Shown in pieces: positions 1-13,800 of a DNA stretch of 64,000 nt. The position numbers and the translations under genes were made by a program. Position 1 is the first letter of the stretch. Each line of letters opens with the position of its first letter. Source of the stretch: Cydia pomonella (Eukaryota; Arthropoda; Insecta; Lepidoptera; Tortricidae); contig NC_084723.1 in NCBI RefSeq assembly GCF_033807575.1, positions 4,903,247 through 4,967,246 on the forward strand, given 5' to 3'. The notes below the pieces were generated by a model, which was not told where the DNA came from, did not search any database, and worked only from the letters and a program-made list of their open reading frames with translations.

Positions 1-113
1 TAATAACGAAGATAATTATTAATCAGCACTAGGGTTTACACGACGGATCTGACATGTATGGGAAGATCCGTGGATTTCATACATTTAAGATCTGGATTGC
101 AAACACTAATCAG

Positions 114-731
114 AAGGGGTCGTACAAAAAGTGCGGATGACGTCAAACCACTTATAGGATGATTTCAAATAGTATTTTTGATTTTCATAAACAATTATCA
201 CTTATCAGTTATCAACCTCTTTATTAAACGATATCGATTGACACATTGTCAATCAGATAAACAATAAATTGACTTCGTTATTGTTTAGCTATTGTATCTT
301 CACGATTATATTTAGCTAAAATTTATATTTACTAATGTATAAGAAAACGCTCTAATGTCATCTTTACTCGAATATTGTGGTAATTTTCCGTTTTTGGAGG
401 TACGTGACAAACACGTGTACTGCTAATCTTACCTACTGTTCCCACTTTTGACTATTAAACCTATTTATCTGAGGATCCCACAGACTTGTTCTAACTAATT
501 TCAAATAATTATACCTTATGGTAACAAGTTTCATGAAATTTATTTTATTCACTACATCACCCTACCACCTGTATTATTAATTCCATGGATTTATTTACGA
601 TTATTTTGTTACTTCATTAATACTACTTTGTTACTACATGTCACACGGAAGTTTAAATACAAACTCAAACATCACCCTGTGTGCAAGATTACGTCATTTT
701 TACGTCATCCGCACTTTTTGTCCGACCCCTG
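114..731. mobile_element. Non-autonomous hAT-type element, 618 bp
   Basis: Ends are AAGGGGTCG and CGACCCCTG, with near-perfect inverted repeats of about 30 bp (ACAAAAAGTGCGGATGACGT on both arms). It is flanked by an exact 8-bp duplication CTAATCAG at 106-113 and 732-739. Eight-bp duplications are the hallmark of hAT transposition. No transposase frame is inside. Confidence 0.88.
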
Positions 732-739
732 CTAATCAG

Positions 740-1534
740 CAACAATAGACGGCTAAAAACTATTTAATTTGCCACTTTCTAATATTTTTACAAATCGAAG
801 AGTATAAGAAATATAACTTTATTTGAAACGGCTCAATTTTCGAACTAATAGAAGCTAAATAAATCAACACGTGATACCTAAATTTTTCTTGTATCAGAAA
901 GGTATCACTCAACATGTTTTCTAGGCACGTAGACCACCGCTGCTGATTGTCAGAGGACCCTAAACTTATAAATCTAAATTAAATAACCCTGGAAATGTTA
1001 TTATATATCTACATTAACAAATTTCAGTTTTCAATCTAGCATACTCTAATTATTTTCTCTTAGGGCCGCTTGCGGGTTCTAGGCTTAGACAACTAATTAA
1101 CTTGAAGTTATGTTAACGGCACCACTCATGGGACATTTAAGAGACAATTTTGAGTATTTTTGATATTTCGCCGACACCTATAAATGTCTACTGCTTTATG
1201 CATTAAATGTTGAATGTCCTATTCGTCTTTTATGTTTTATATATAGTGAATGAAAGCTACTGCAATTGGTTTCAAAATTATTAACAAATTAAACCTATGG
1301 TATGTATGTCGTCATTAATTTTCAAACTAACAAATGTCAATGAGATTAAACGTAAGCAGCTCTTTGGCTCTTTTTTATGGTAAAATGTTGCCAGCGTTTA
1401 GAAACTGATGGTAAATACTTGTTTTACAAGATTTGTCTATACCATCTCATTACTGGCGTCAGTCCTGTCATATGGGCGTTTACTATATCTGTTTATTCAG
1501 AGATAAACCTGGACTGTTAACTCCGAGTTTAAAC
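740..1534. other. Gene-free AT-rich stretch
   Basis: No exon, RNA gene or recognisable repeat was seen on either strand. It would hold the missing 5' exon of the CAP gene only if that exon has an atypical signal peptide. Confidence 0.5.
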
Positions 1535-1664
1535 GATGCCACTTACACCATCCCACTAACCCGGGGTTAACCCGTTAAACCGTTAACCCAGTGTCAAATT
1601 GTACTGGTAACCATGGTAACTCCTGGTTAGTTACCGGGTTAGTGGAATGGTCCAAGTGGCCCTT
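1535..1664. mobile_element. Foldback element, accCCATCCCACTAACCCGG type
   Basis: Arms CACCATCCCACTAACCCGG and CCGGGTTAGTGGAATGGTCC are inverted, ending GGCCCTTA. Related copies lie at 12641-12740 and, with the same terminal GGCCC(TTA), at 34481-34612. Confidence 0.7.
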
Positions 1665-1797
1665 AGATACATATATGTCTGTGTAAAGCTATTAGAAGCA
1701 TTCGCTATTATGGATAACGATGTTATTATCCAAAATATTAATATTCAGGTACTTCAGTTCACATTTCATTTGCTGGGCTTCACACGTTGCTCCCTAG

Positions 1798-1898
1798 TAT
1801 TCGACGAAGCCAACCAAGAGGCGAGGAAGAACAAGTACTGCTCCCGCGTCGGAGACTGCCTGCCCGGTACACATGTCATGTGCATGTACGGAGACAAG
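1798..1898 (+). CDS. CAP gene exon a (N-terminal Cys-rich segment)
   Basis: The exon reads VFDEANQEARKNKYCS, then VGDCLPGTH and VMCMYGDK, the usual Cys pattern just before a CAP domain. The donor AAG|gtattt leaves phase 0. The acceptor taken is ctccctag at 1797, entering at codon position 2. An alternative acceptor at 1748 (phase 0) keeps the same frame and would add 17 hydrophobic residues. The exon carrying the start codon was not identified. Confidence 0.7.
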
Positions 1899-4800
1899 GT
1901 ATTTTCGACCGTGTTTTTCGTCATAGCTGTATGGATAGGTACATGGATAAAGACTATCTAAATCTATCTCTCTTTCTTTCTTTCTCTTTGCCTGTCTCTC
2001 TCTCTCTCTCCCTGTCTCACGCTCAAAACTCATAAAAGTCAAAATCGGACGAACGATTCGCAGTCGAGTCGCGTCGAGTGCAGTAATTTGGGCACACCAT
2101 CTAGGAAAAGGGCTTTTAACTCATACCCTTTAAGTTGGCCATTACCTCCCGGCTAGTGAAGACAAATTGGTTATAACCGCAACCGAAATAATCGGTTCTA
2201 ACCGATTATTTTGACAACATTTCATAACCGATTATTGGAAACTCGAATAATCGGTTATGGTAAGTTGTGGTTATTTATTCATGACTTAAATTCTATGAAT
2301 TGATCTTCTAATGACTAGAAAATCCTGCCTGTTTTGGCTGTAACGCCTGTGACTATTATTATCGTCACTCGTGTATTTTTATAAAGAAAATATACCAAAT
2401 GTACTTCCCTTACATATGAAATATTTTGATTGGATATTGTATCGTCTAAGGGAGTGCTCCGGGTACTGGTTTTCTATACAAATAAAGTACCGAAACCGGG
2501 AATTCCCGATTATCGCAATACAAACTCAGCACCGGAAGAATTCCCTAATCACGTCCAAGGTCATAAATATAGTTTCACTTTTACTATATTTTGTGTTTAT
2601 TATAATTAAGACTTATACTGACATTCCTAATACTTTATTTTCGTAATGTTTTAATAACTTGATTGTAAATTTATAATTTTTTGTCGAAAATAACCGTAAC
2701 CGATTATTGGTTATTTTTCGGGCATAAAAACCAAACCGGTTATAAAGTTTAGCCGATTATTGCATTCCCTGCCTCTGAAGCCTTATCCACTCAGCTACCA
2801 CATATTTAAAACTACTTTTATTACTTACATTTAATACAACCACAGCTATTAAGTGAAGTGAACATTAAAAAATAAAATATAATGGCGGACTTAACGCCAA
2901 AACAGTTATATCAGTGTTTGCATGTTGCTAGGTTTATATTCTGATACCACTTATCTTTTCAGTAAGATATGTTTATGGAAACATCATAATCTATGCTATA
3001 CTAGTTACGTATACACAGCCTATATTGTTCTAAACATATATGCTTCTGTTTTATCTCCTTGTAATAAAAAAAAATCTCTACCGGTCAACCATAGGCAAAA
3101 TTGATGTTGCTTCCCGGAATTTGCATCGCAGTCGGAAGTGTCTTTGTGTGGTAGGGCACAGCACAGCTGATGTCATTCCAGATCTAGAGCAGAGCCCAAC
3201 TGGGACGGTTTTCTGTAAGGTGGAGGTTACAGAAAACCGCAGCTAAATAACACTAGACCCTACTCATAGTGTTGTGTTGTCACCAGTGAGCAAGGTTGCC
3301 AGAGACCAATGATGGTGCAGAATGTTAGGGTCGGCAAAGCGCTTGGAACTGGAACTGCATGCGTCCAAAGGCAACGGAGACTGCTTACCATCAGGCGGGC
3401 CGTATGTGTTGCCACCGACGTAGTAATGTCGCGCTGCAATATTGCAGCAGTAATGCTGGTCCAGTCTAATCTGAACGTCACCTTAAAGTTTTCTTCTAAA
3501 ATTGACACGTTTCGATATCACAAGTTTTAGATACAACAATCCTTAATAGGGTGCGATCCCTCATCGGGTTTCAATACTCGTGTGTAGCCCGATTCTGATT
3601 TGAAAATTTGCTACGGTTTTGATCTTATTTCGATATGACCTTGAAGATCGCTCACGCTAGTGCATGCGTAATGAAGTGAAAGCGCGCGTAGATGAACACT
3701 ATATGATCAAATAATGTAGGTTAAAGTCAGGTCATTCAGTGACAGATCCTGACGGTTTTATATCTGGTTGGTTATCAATAAATTTTATAACTACCCGAAA
3801 ATGTACAAATTGTTTGTTTACTTTTATATAAATACCTAAAGATACAGAGTATAGTGGTGGGTAACCCTGCCTATGAAGCCTAAGGTCCCGCTTTCGAATC
3901 CCGGTAAGGGTATTTATTTGTGTGATGAACACAGATTGTTCCTGAGCCATGGGTGTTTTCTATGTATATAGGTATATATTTATCTATATACGTATGTATA
4001 TCGTCGCCTAGTGCCCATAGTATAAGCTTTGCTTATTTTGGGTCTAGGTCGATCTGTGTAAGATTGTCCCCAAATATTTATTTATTTATAACAAATTGTA
4101 AAATTAGAATCAACATCCAGAAAAGTTCCAAGAAAAAGATTTACGAAAGCCCCAAGGGCAGCAAATTACGTAACTTGACAAAGGTCAAGTATATTCTATT
4201 TTCTGTCGTCTGTCGGCTTAAAATGTAATTTATTTTATTAAGTCGGGATTGTAATAAGGACCATACGGTCAATGTGGAGAACATCGACATTACAATTTTT
4301 TTGGTTGGGACGACATAAGCGCTGGTGGCCTGGTAAGAGCCTGCGACTTTCAATCCGGAGATCAAATGTATCCTGTAAAGGATCGTTAGGAAGGCAACCT
4401 TGCGGCGATGCTCTAGGCTTTGAAGTCGAGCATTCGTCAGATCGTCGTATTCTCTTGGACCACCTCTCGACTGACTCGAGCACCTCAAGCTGGTATTTTG
4501 CTGAGTCATTCCACAAATATGAACAGTACAACACACGATAGCACTTGCACTTGGTAAAGGTCGAGCAGCTGCCTAGGTGTAAAATACTACCTCACCTTGT
4601 ATATCGTCGCCCCAGCTTTTTTGCTGCTAAGTAACTGTGCTTTCGACTCAATGAGCGGGCCGAAGTTGAGTTTCGAAATCAACGAGACTCCAAAAAGTAC
4701 ACGATGGTCAGTTATCGGAAGGGATATATCTCGGAAAGTTGGAGTCAGATGGAATGGACTCCGTTTAGCGGAGATGAGACACGCCTTGAGTCTTACTAGC

Positions 4801-7800
4801 ATTGAACGTGACCAAATTGGCTTCACCCAAATCGGAGAATGCCTTCAGTGACACGTTCATGCGTTCGACCATTACATAGCCTCTCTGAGTGATTGTATTT
4901 GGGCTCCACTAGCTCGTGAATTGGGTATGTAGTGTCATCTTTAACAACCGTAGTTTCATCTGCATTTTCAAACGTACCTCGTTTCAGCAGGTCGTTTATA
5001 TGGAGCAGGAAAAGGGTCGATGAAAGCGCGGACCCTTGAGGGACTCCGGCATTGATTGCCAATTGATCGGACGAGTAGCCACTAATGACAATCCGAATCG
5101 ATCGATCCCTCAGAAAGTCTGATACCCAGTCACAAAGACTAGGGGGTAGACCGAAGAACGGTAGCTTGCTAATAAGGCCCTCGTGCCAGACCCTGTCGAA
5201 AGCCTTAGATATATCTAAAGAGACAGCTAAAGCTTCCCCATTCTTCTCGATGGCCTCAGCCCAGATGTGCTTGGCATACGCTAAAAGATCTCCAGTAGAT
5301 CGCATAGAAATTGCATTTAAAGAGATTCCATAATTTAAATTATAGAGGACTTTTAGTCTCAAGGGCCCGGGATCGAACTTTTGGTTGCAATTATTGAGGT
5401 TTCCCATTTATCCAAGTCCCAATTAACCAGGATTATTAAGTTTTCTTACTTTTCTCCTTGCACAATTCTTACGTCTCCATTGAGCCCTAACTAGGTCGAC
5501 TCATAGAAAATGCCATTATATATGTGTCAAGTCCGCCAATCATACATTTTTGTATTTTGGTTTGACCCATAACATTAGTTAGATATAATTCTGATATTCG
5601 AATTGACCTGTATGTTTGTTACCTCTTCACGGTTTAACTGCTGAACCGATTTTGAAGAAATTTGGCATGGAGATAGTTTGTAGTAGTAGTTATATATTAT
5701 AGTTCGTATAGTAGTTATAGATTTGTTAAATCTAACCTTTAATAACATGACAAGGCACGCGTCTTCGTGAATGACACGATCTATAGTAGAAAATTATTGA
5801 CTCTTACATTTTCCAGTCACGTCCCCGAACGTGTACAAATGGTGCCCAAACAACGTGTACTGAGCTTGCTTACCAAGCTAAAAACCAAGGGTCTGCACAA
5901 ATCTTTTAAGACTCAAAATAGAATAGGTAAGTTCGCCATCAGATATCGGAGCGCTCAAGGCGCTCACAAATATCTGAACCATACTTGAACACGCCTCTAT
6001 TGTCAAGGCATTAGAGTACGTGTTCAGATATTTTTGGCTGCTTCGATATATCTGATGGCGACTTGGTGCCGAAGTTACTTTTACTATGTTAACACTAGCT
6101 TCTTCCCGCGGTGTCTTCTGCGTAAAATAATGGATTTGGTGACAAAACTATCCTTTGTTTTTAAATTATGGCATTGACATATATATCTAAGGACGGGCCT
6201 TATGGACAATAAGAATGGGACCAGTACAGTGGTGTCACGCACACCAGGCCGCGTAGCCAACGTTACAATCGTTAACGCTCCGTAGCGTAGCGTAGTCGTC
6301 CTCTATCACTCTTCCATATTAGTGCGACTGTGACAGTTGTTTCGTTCGCCACGGACCGTGAACGATATGCACGTTGGCTACGCAGCAGTCTAACGCCGCA
6401 ACGCGATTGGTTGATGCAGGTTGATGAGTTCGCGTCACGTGCGTGATTGGTCGCAACTAGTTCCGTTAGACTGCACGATTGGCTCGAATTCGTGAGTGCG
6501 ACCACTGAACTAGCACCATTCGCAGTGTCCGTGAGGTCCTTAGATTATAAGTTTTTTTTTAATACTACGTCGGTGGCAAACAAGCATACGGCCCGCCTGA
6601 TGGTAAGCAGTATCCGTAGCCTATGTACGCCTGCAACTCCAGAGGAGTTACATGCGCGTTGCCGACCCTAACCCCCTCCCGCCCCTCGTTGAGCTCTGGC
6701 AACCTTACTCACCGGCAGGAACACAACACTATGAGTAGGGTCAATGCCGCTGGGCTGTACGAACGGGGCATCAATATAACTATACGCGTGCGATAGAGAT
6801 AGATAATGGCGGGTCCGGAATTCTTCGTGGCGTCCTTACTTCAAAGTATTTTAGTGATACGTATAATAGTAAAAAAAATTAAATTTTAGTGTATCTATCT
6901 TTTTTTTAATTATTGTATTTTTTTAGAAAATAATGGGTCCGAGATGTAGCGGTGGTAAAATGCTTCCGTTTACTGAAGATGAAAAAGCATTCATGTTAGA
7001 TATCCTTAATGAGTAAGTATGCTTAGTATATTTTCACCACACCCGGTGTCATGATGGTTCTATTTTTGTCGACTGTCACTATGCCTGTTACTTTCGCACT
7101 TACATACTTGTTAGAAAGTGACAGGTATGGTGACAAATGACAATGAGCCGACCATCTTAGCCCTACAGTTGGTAAGGGCTCTCTTGATTGTTCAAAAACT
7201 GATGAGAATGTTGCATTTTATCCACTTGTAGTAAAGATGCAAATTTTGAGTTGTTTCCTAATGTTAGCTGGTGGAATTAACTTTTAAATTTATGATTTTG
7301 AATGATGGCGTTCATTTGGATTTGATTTGATATCTTACAGTTAATATTTTCACTGTTAATAGTTGTGTTTTACTCGGGGACCAGGGATCGGAAACCGGTA
7401 TTTTTTGTATAGGAACGAAAACGGTATTTTTTCGTTCTTTGTTTATTACTTCATTTCTAATTAGGCAATCTAATAATACGAAGTCGTTATCTGAAAACAC
7501 AACTGAGTGCTACATTTAGAGTATAAAATAAACCGAAACCGACGTTATTTCGATGTTTTTGCAAAAAACCGGTTCCGATCCCTGTCGGGAACAAATTTGT
7601 TTAACCCTCGTGCTTTGAAACCCTTGCAACGCTCAAGATTCCACTTTCAATCACGAATCACGAATTGCTATTCCTGCCGAGGCATATACATATAGTGCTT
7701 TTCTCCAAACATGAGAGGAAATAAAATAATGATAATTTAAGCATCAACCAGCACTAAAATCGAACCTTCACATCAAAAACATCAAAAACAATTTCCCTCT

Positions 7801-10800
7801 TTAATTATTCTTTAAAAGTTAAAGGCACTACTGTTCTGCCGTTCAGTACCATTCGCGCTCGCTCAATATAATTGTGCAATATAAGCTGTATTTGCACGCA
7901 TGAGATCCTTAAAAAAAAGTGGCTGTGACATAATCGGACAGACAGACGGACATGACGAATCTATAAGGCTTGCTTAAATTGGCTACGGAACCCTAAAAAG
8001 TATAAAATTATATAATGTTTGGTTCTATTAAGCAATATTCGCACGATCTTACACGACGGTTTTACACGACACGACTCTATCCTATAGCTTGAAATGACGC
8101 TGACCGAGTCGTGTAGATGCAGCCCGCGGCTATAATAATTGCGTTTGCTGAATGATTGGCTGTTTGCGTTTGTCTTGGTGGATACATGTTTTTTAAAAGT
8201 AAAAAAATAATACAGTAATAATTTCCCGTCCGCTAAAACACGACTATATTGGTTTGATTTTTTTTAATTTGAGTTTGACCATAATGAAGAACTTTTCATA
8301 CTATTTTTGCTACAATAAGGTGAACATTTCCGAGCACATTGAAGAAAAAAAATTACCCTTTTCTTGAGCTCTAATGAGTGATAATAATATATTTACTTTT
8401 GTTTAGATTTAAGAGAAGTTTGGCTCTAGGGCAGGAAAGTCTTCCAAAGGCATACGGCATGAGAAAACTGGTGAGTGTTTTTTTTTTAAATCGAACTTGA
8501 CACGCGTCACTGTAGGTACCTCTATTCAGTTTATAATTTATAACTATACAGTGTGTATTTTTGGTACAACCGCATTATCAAAGGGCAGTTAGTTAAGGTT
8601 TTAATGAACACACATTCATAGCTTTTATAAAAAATGCACTACTTTTATTTTTCCATATAAAATAATTCAGCAAGCAATGTTTGACTACTTTGTTTTAACC
8701 AAAACTATGGAAGATAGAGGTAAGGAATAGAATCTCCATGTACGAAAAAGTGTCCGTCAAAACACCTTAGGTGGCGCTACAATACCTAGAATACTTAAAA
8801 AAATCAAATCATAGATAGCGCACTTCACTCCGTCAATAACGCCTAGGTTCTTAGCCACTCTAGCGCTACTCTGGAGATTTGGAACTATTATTTATAGCTG
8901 ATAGCTGGACACTTTTGCAGCCGCTCTGCCTATGGAGATTGTATTCCTTACCTCTACTTTCCTTCTTTTCAAAACGACGCATTTAAAGACGCGACGTCAC
9001 AACTGTCATAAGTGACCAAGATGTACGAAATACATTGCCGCTCGAAAAAAAAATTTAATTTAATTATGCTCTGGTTTTTAGGGCAGTGTCTTACCTGAGC
9101 GAATAACTCGCGAACGCGAAGCGCCGCGGCGTTCCGCGCCGGGTTAATTCAATCCTTTGATACCTATGGAAGTGTCCTACGTGGACGATCTCCGAATGCC
9201 GTTGGGCCGCCGCGCCGCGTCGCGCGCGTCGCATTCGCGAGTCACGAAAGCCGCGCTGTAAGACTATATAAAAAAATATCTTTCAGAATTGTTTTATAGC
9301 ACTAAAATCTACGTCTAGTTTAAGTTTGAGGTTATATCAAAAATACACACTAGTACACACTAGTACCTAGTGTAAGTATTTTAAGAACACAAAACAAAAC
9401 ATTTAAAAATATAAAATTATTTGGTTTGTTCCCGATGTTGTATACTTACTACGTGATTTTATTTCGTTTAACAGTTCTGGCACGAATCCTTAGCAGAATT
9501 TGCCCAGGCGTGGGCGAACCAATGCGACGGAGGCCGTCATGACCTTTGTAGATCTTCAGGTAATATACAAAATGAAAACTACCTACAAAACTAAAACTAG
9601 TTTAAAAATTCATCATAAAAGTTGAATGATAAATATTGCGAATGTCTGTCAGTAGGTGTGTCTAAACATGGTCTAAACCAAGTCACATAGTGGCAGCATC
9701 ACAGCCAAAAACGCGTTTTTCAGTTTTTTTTATGGTAGAGGAGGCAAACGAGCAGACGGATTATAACAGAAACAGTAGGGCTAAGGTGGTCGGCTCTCTA
9801 TCATTTGTCACCATGACTGTCACTTTCTAACAAGTACGTAAGCGCGAAAGCGACGGGCCACCACCGCAGGAAACTGTATGACATTTTAGTCTCTAAATGC
9901 GGCCAAGAATACACCTTTAAAATCTGTCGGGTTTTATTGGCCCACGGTGTATATTTGACTCGCAAAAATTGGCTAAGGATAGGAACAGCTTGTATGTCGG
10001 TAATTATTGTTTCAGAAGAGTTCCCTAGAGCGGGCCAGGCTATGTTCACTTTACGATTCAACTACCCAGACTGGAGTTTACAAGATGTACAATTTAAAGA
10101 TAAGTGTAAGTGACACACTTTAAACATTATTATTTACATAAACCATATGGAAATAAAAAGCACGCTGTATCTGTCTATACAAAAATAAATAAAATGAACA
10201 CATTTATAAGTAATAAGTCTAAAACGCCTCTGTGAAAACTTATATTGATATTTGACAGGACATTATTTTATTCCTAGTTATAATTTCATTTTAATGATAA
10301 TAATAAATTAATTAATATTATAGGACATTATTACACAAATTGACTAAGTCCCACAGTAAGCTCAATAAGGCTTGTGTTGAGGGTACTTAGACGATATATA
10401 TAAAATATAAATATTTATAAATACTTAAATACATATAAAACACCCATGACTCAGGAACAAATATCCATGCTCATCACACGAATAAATGCTCTTACCAGGA
10501 TTTGAACCCGGACCATCAGCTTCGTAGGCAGGGTCACTACCCATTAGGCCAAACCGGTCGTCAAGGTCGTCAATTTTACAGTGTATAAATCCAATACGGA
10601 CAATAAATTAAACCAGACATTATTTGTGTAATCATGAATTAACAAGGTTTTTTTTTTGTTGTTACACTTAATTATGACTCTCTTATTTATTAAAATCACT
10701 CAAAGAACATTATTTATCTCTTCCTTAGGGTTTATATAGTACATAGTTTTTTTTTACTCTGTGGCTGACATGCTGCTGTCATATTTAGCTGTTTCGGTTA

Positions 10801-13800
10801 ATTTTATATGTATGTTTATGTATGTTTATTTGTATTCCTTATATGTGTATGTTTATTCACTGTAATTGTGTGTGTGAATTTAGGCTTCATAACGTCTTAG
10901 CAATACCTACTTTTTCGATTAACTTCTCTGTTTCCGCTACCCGAAGGTTGTCTGGAAGAGATCGCTCTTTAGCGACAAGAACGCCTGTTGTCTGCCTCTA
11001 CATTTAATCAATTGTTTCTTTTATTGTGTCTTTTTACCGAGGTGTGCCAATAAAAAGTATTCCATCTATCTATCTATGACTCCGTAATTAATTTTTGAAA
11101 ATTTACCGAGCAGCAATGTACTGCAAACATTACGAGACAAAACATGAAATGACATTACGAGATACGAGCTTTTTATAGTAACTGTCAACAAGCGTTGAAA
11201 GTTACTATAAAAAGCTAAAACTTGTGTGTTGCTTTACATTGCGTGCCGAAGTATTTTGTATGGTCAATATTTTCATTGTAAGTATTTCTAAGAAAAAGTT
11301 ATCTAAATATATTCTTAGGTATGGTAACTGTGACGTCTTGACCCCGTTTAATGACAAGGTGGTAAATCAAATTCAGGTTATGATCGTGTGCTTGCGGTCA
11401 GCCATCTCCTCGCCATGACACTTCCCAACGGAGTGTCGTCTTGCAAGTAGTTCGCAAATACACATTTTTTGTGTAAACGTCACACTAACAACCGTTTAAA
11501 GGTTTGCCCGTATTGAATTTACACACTGTGTGTAACATGGACGAATAACAGATGAAGATCGACTGTTGTACTCGTACAAAGTCGCGTTCCTCTAATATTT
11601 AGCCTCATCTACTGAACGTAAATCAAGCTATTTTAACCCCCGACGCAAAGGCGCGTGTTAAATTTTTGACTCCAATGTCTGCAAATTGCAAAGAATAATT
11701 ATTTTTCTAAATCAAAATTTCTATCTAATGCGAGTTTTATAGCGATATAAGCAATATCCCACTTTTCTTGATTTGGGACCTCAGTGCGACGCCATTTGCC
11801 ATAGCGCTGACTAAATGCCGACGCTCAGAAGACGCTTGTGTCGGGTGACTCTCAAGCTACCGTTCGGAATCAGATCACACCAGCACTGCAACAGTATTGT
11901 ATATCAACATAACTGCCGATTGCATAACTGTTGCAAATGTCAAAATCGGTGTTGCTACCTCGATTTTTGACATTTGCAAACTGCTAAAATACCTAGTCTA
12001 TGCTGCCTACTATTCGTTGAATGAATTTTTCTTATTCTTATTGTAATATAAATAATTAATTTTATATGTTATATGTAAAATAACGTAATTTATATAGAAT
12101 AGTAATATATTTATTGTGGTTTTAATAATAAATGATGGAATTGAATGGCGGAATAGGCGATATTATTGCGCTGCAATACTACTGCACCAATCTTGGTATA
12201 CTTTGCATTCGAACAGCACGTTCATTGGTCATTTGTTTCACAATAATACCATTTTTGTTTACATTCCAGCGAATAACCTAACGCCGGAAAAAAGAAAGCA
12301 AGTCATCGAGTCTTTTGCAGAAGGTATATACGAAACCAGTACCGTGAACAAACAGCAGATAGAAGATTATCCTAGCGGGTATTGTAATTTTTAACACCCT
12401 TAGCGCCACGTGCACCATCTTACTAACCCTTTCACATCCTCGCAGAGTGCCCTTGCCTAAAGCACTCGTGACTCAATCCTGGGCAGACACATATTGCGCC
12501 CGGAGGAGTTAAGGTCTCTCAAGATCAAAAAGATCCTGCAGCTGTTTGACGTTGCTGACACTGATCACAATGGATCAGGTATGGTCGCAGTGATACAAAG
12601 GCTGTAGAGCCTTACATAGCCCCTAACAAGAAGAAGAAGAACCCGGGTTTAACCGGTTCAGCCGTTAACCCAGTATCTCCAGGTAACTCCAGGTTTAATC
12701 TGTTAACCCCGGGTTTGTGGGATGGTGCAAGTGACCCTTATTAATGACTTGTAACTAATAATGTAATAAAATCTTGCAATTCGATTTTAATATACTTCTA
12801 ATGGCTACTAGTATATACTGTAATACCAAAGCGAATTTGAAATATAGGTGAATTGTCAAAGACAACTTCGTAGCCACAGTAAATTTACTGCCATTTTTCG
12901 ACACATGATTAAAACTTTTAGAACGCTATTTGACTTTGATCCTTATTATTTCGCTGATATGTGTTAAATTTGTTAAACATCAAAAAGTGGCGGGTACCGC
13001 TGTGGTCGGGTGGCCCAGAGACCCAGGGTGTTAGCTATGTACGTAAGCTGAAGACATCGGTTCATTATCGGCCTCGGCCACTGGAGGACTTGGTCACTTT
13101 TTTGCTTGTACTATTAAATTGTTATTTTGATTGTTCTCTAGCGACTTCAGGAACTCATATCTGGTGGCAGTTCATGGGACTACCACAAACGTTGGCTGCG
13201 GAATGTCTACCTTCCATGATTACTATAGGACTACAGACGATGAGCCAATCATTTTCCATGTAAGTTTATTCCTGGGTGAGTTACTCGGTATTTAGCTGTT
13301 GAAATAATAGAATAGAATAGAAAGACATTTATTGTAAAAACCTTCTACATACAGCACCACTTCAATTATAAAAAAGAACTTACTAAATACTCAAAACTAG
13401 AAATGGATAGCACATCACCAAAAGAAAAGGAGTAACTAGAAATATTATGTTAGGTATTCTATTATATAAAGTTTTAAACACCTTTGAGACTCAACCACAA
13501 TCAAACTCAAGTATTATAAAAGTGTCACTCAATTAACTTAGGTTAGAACTATCGTCTGACTTAAAAATATGTGAGTAACCCATTGTTTAAGCGTTATAAG
13601 TAATTGCGATTTATTGTCAACATAGTTTTTTTTGGTATCTCAAACGGCGCCACACGCCCAGATAGTGTCAATTGTTTCATCGCTCTCGCTCTCTCTATCA
13701 AAAATTGCTGCACGCGTAAGTCCATAACTCTGTGCTAAAAATAATAAAATTAGTTTTAGTGCACAAATATTGTGCTTCATAATGTGAAAGTCGAAATAAA

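Noticed and set aside
1647..1961. 104-codon frame taken as the whole first exon of the CAP gene
   Set aside because: It starts inside a foldback element and runs past the splice donor at 1899; only the part from 1749 or 1798 to 1898 fits CAP proteins.
4272..4541. Open frames on the plus strand at 4.3-5.3 kb
   Set aside because: Shadows of the decayed LINE coded on the minus strand, where reverse transcriptase blocks are recognisable.
9085..9265. CpG island / promoter
   Set aside because: The GC-rich DNA is a palindrome inside a CAP intron, without exon or initiator context.
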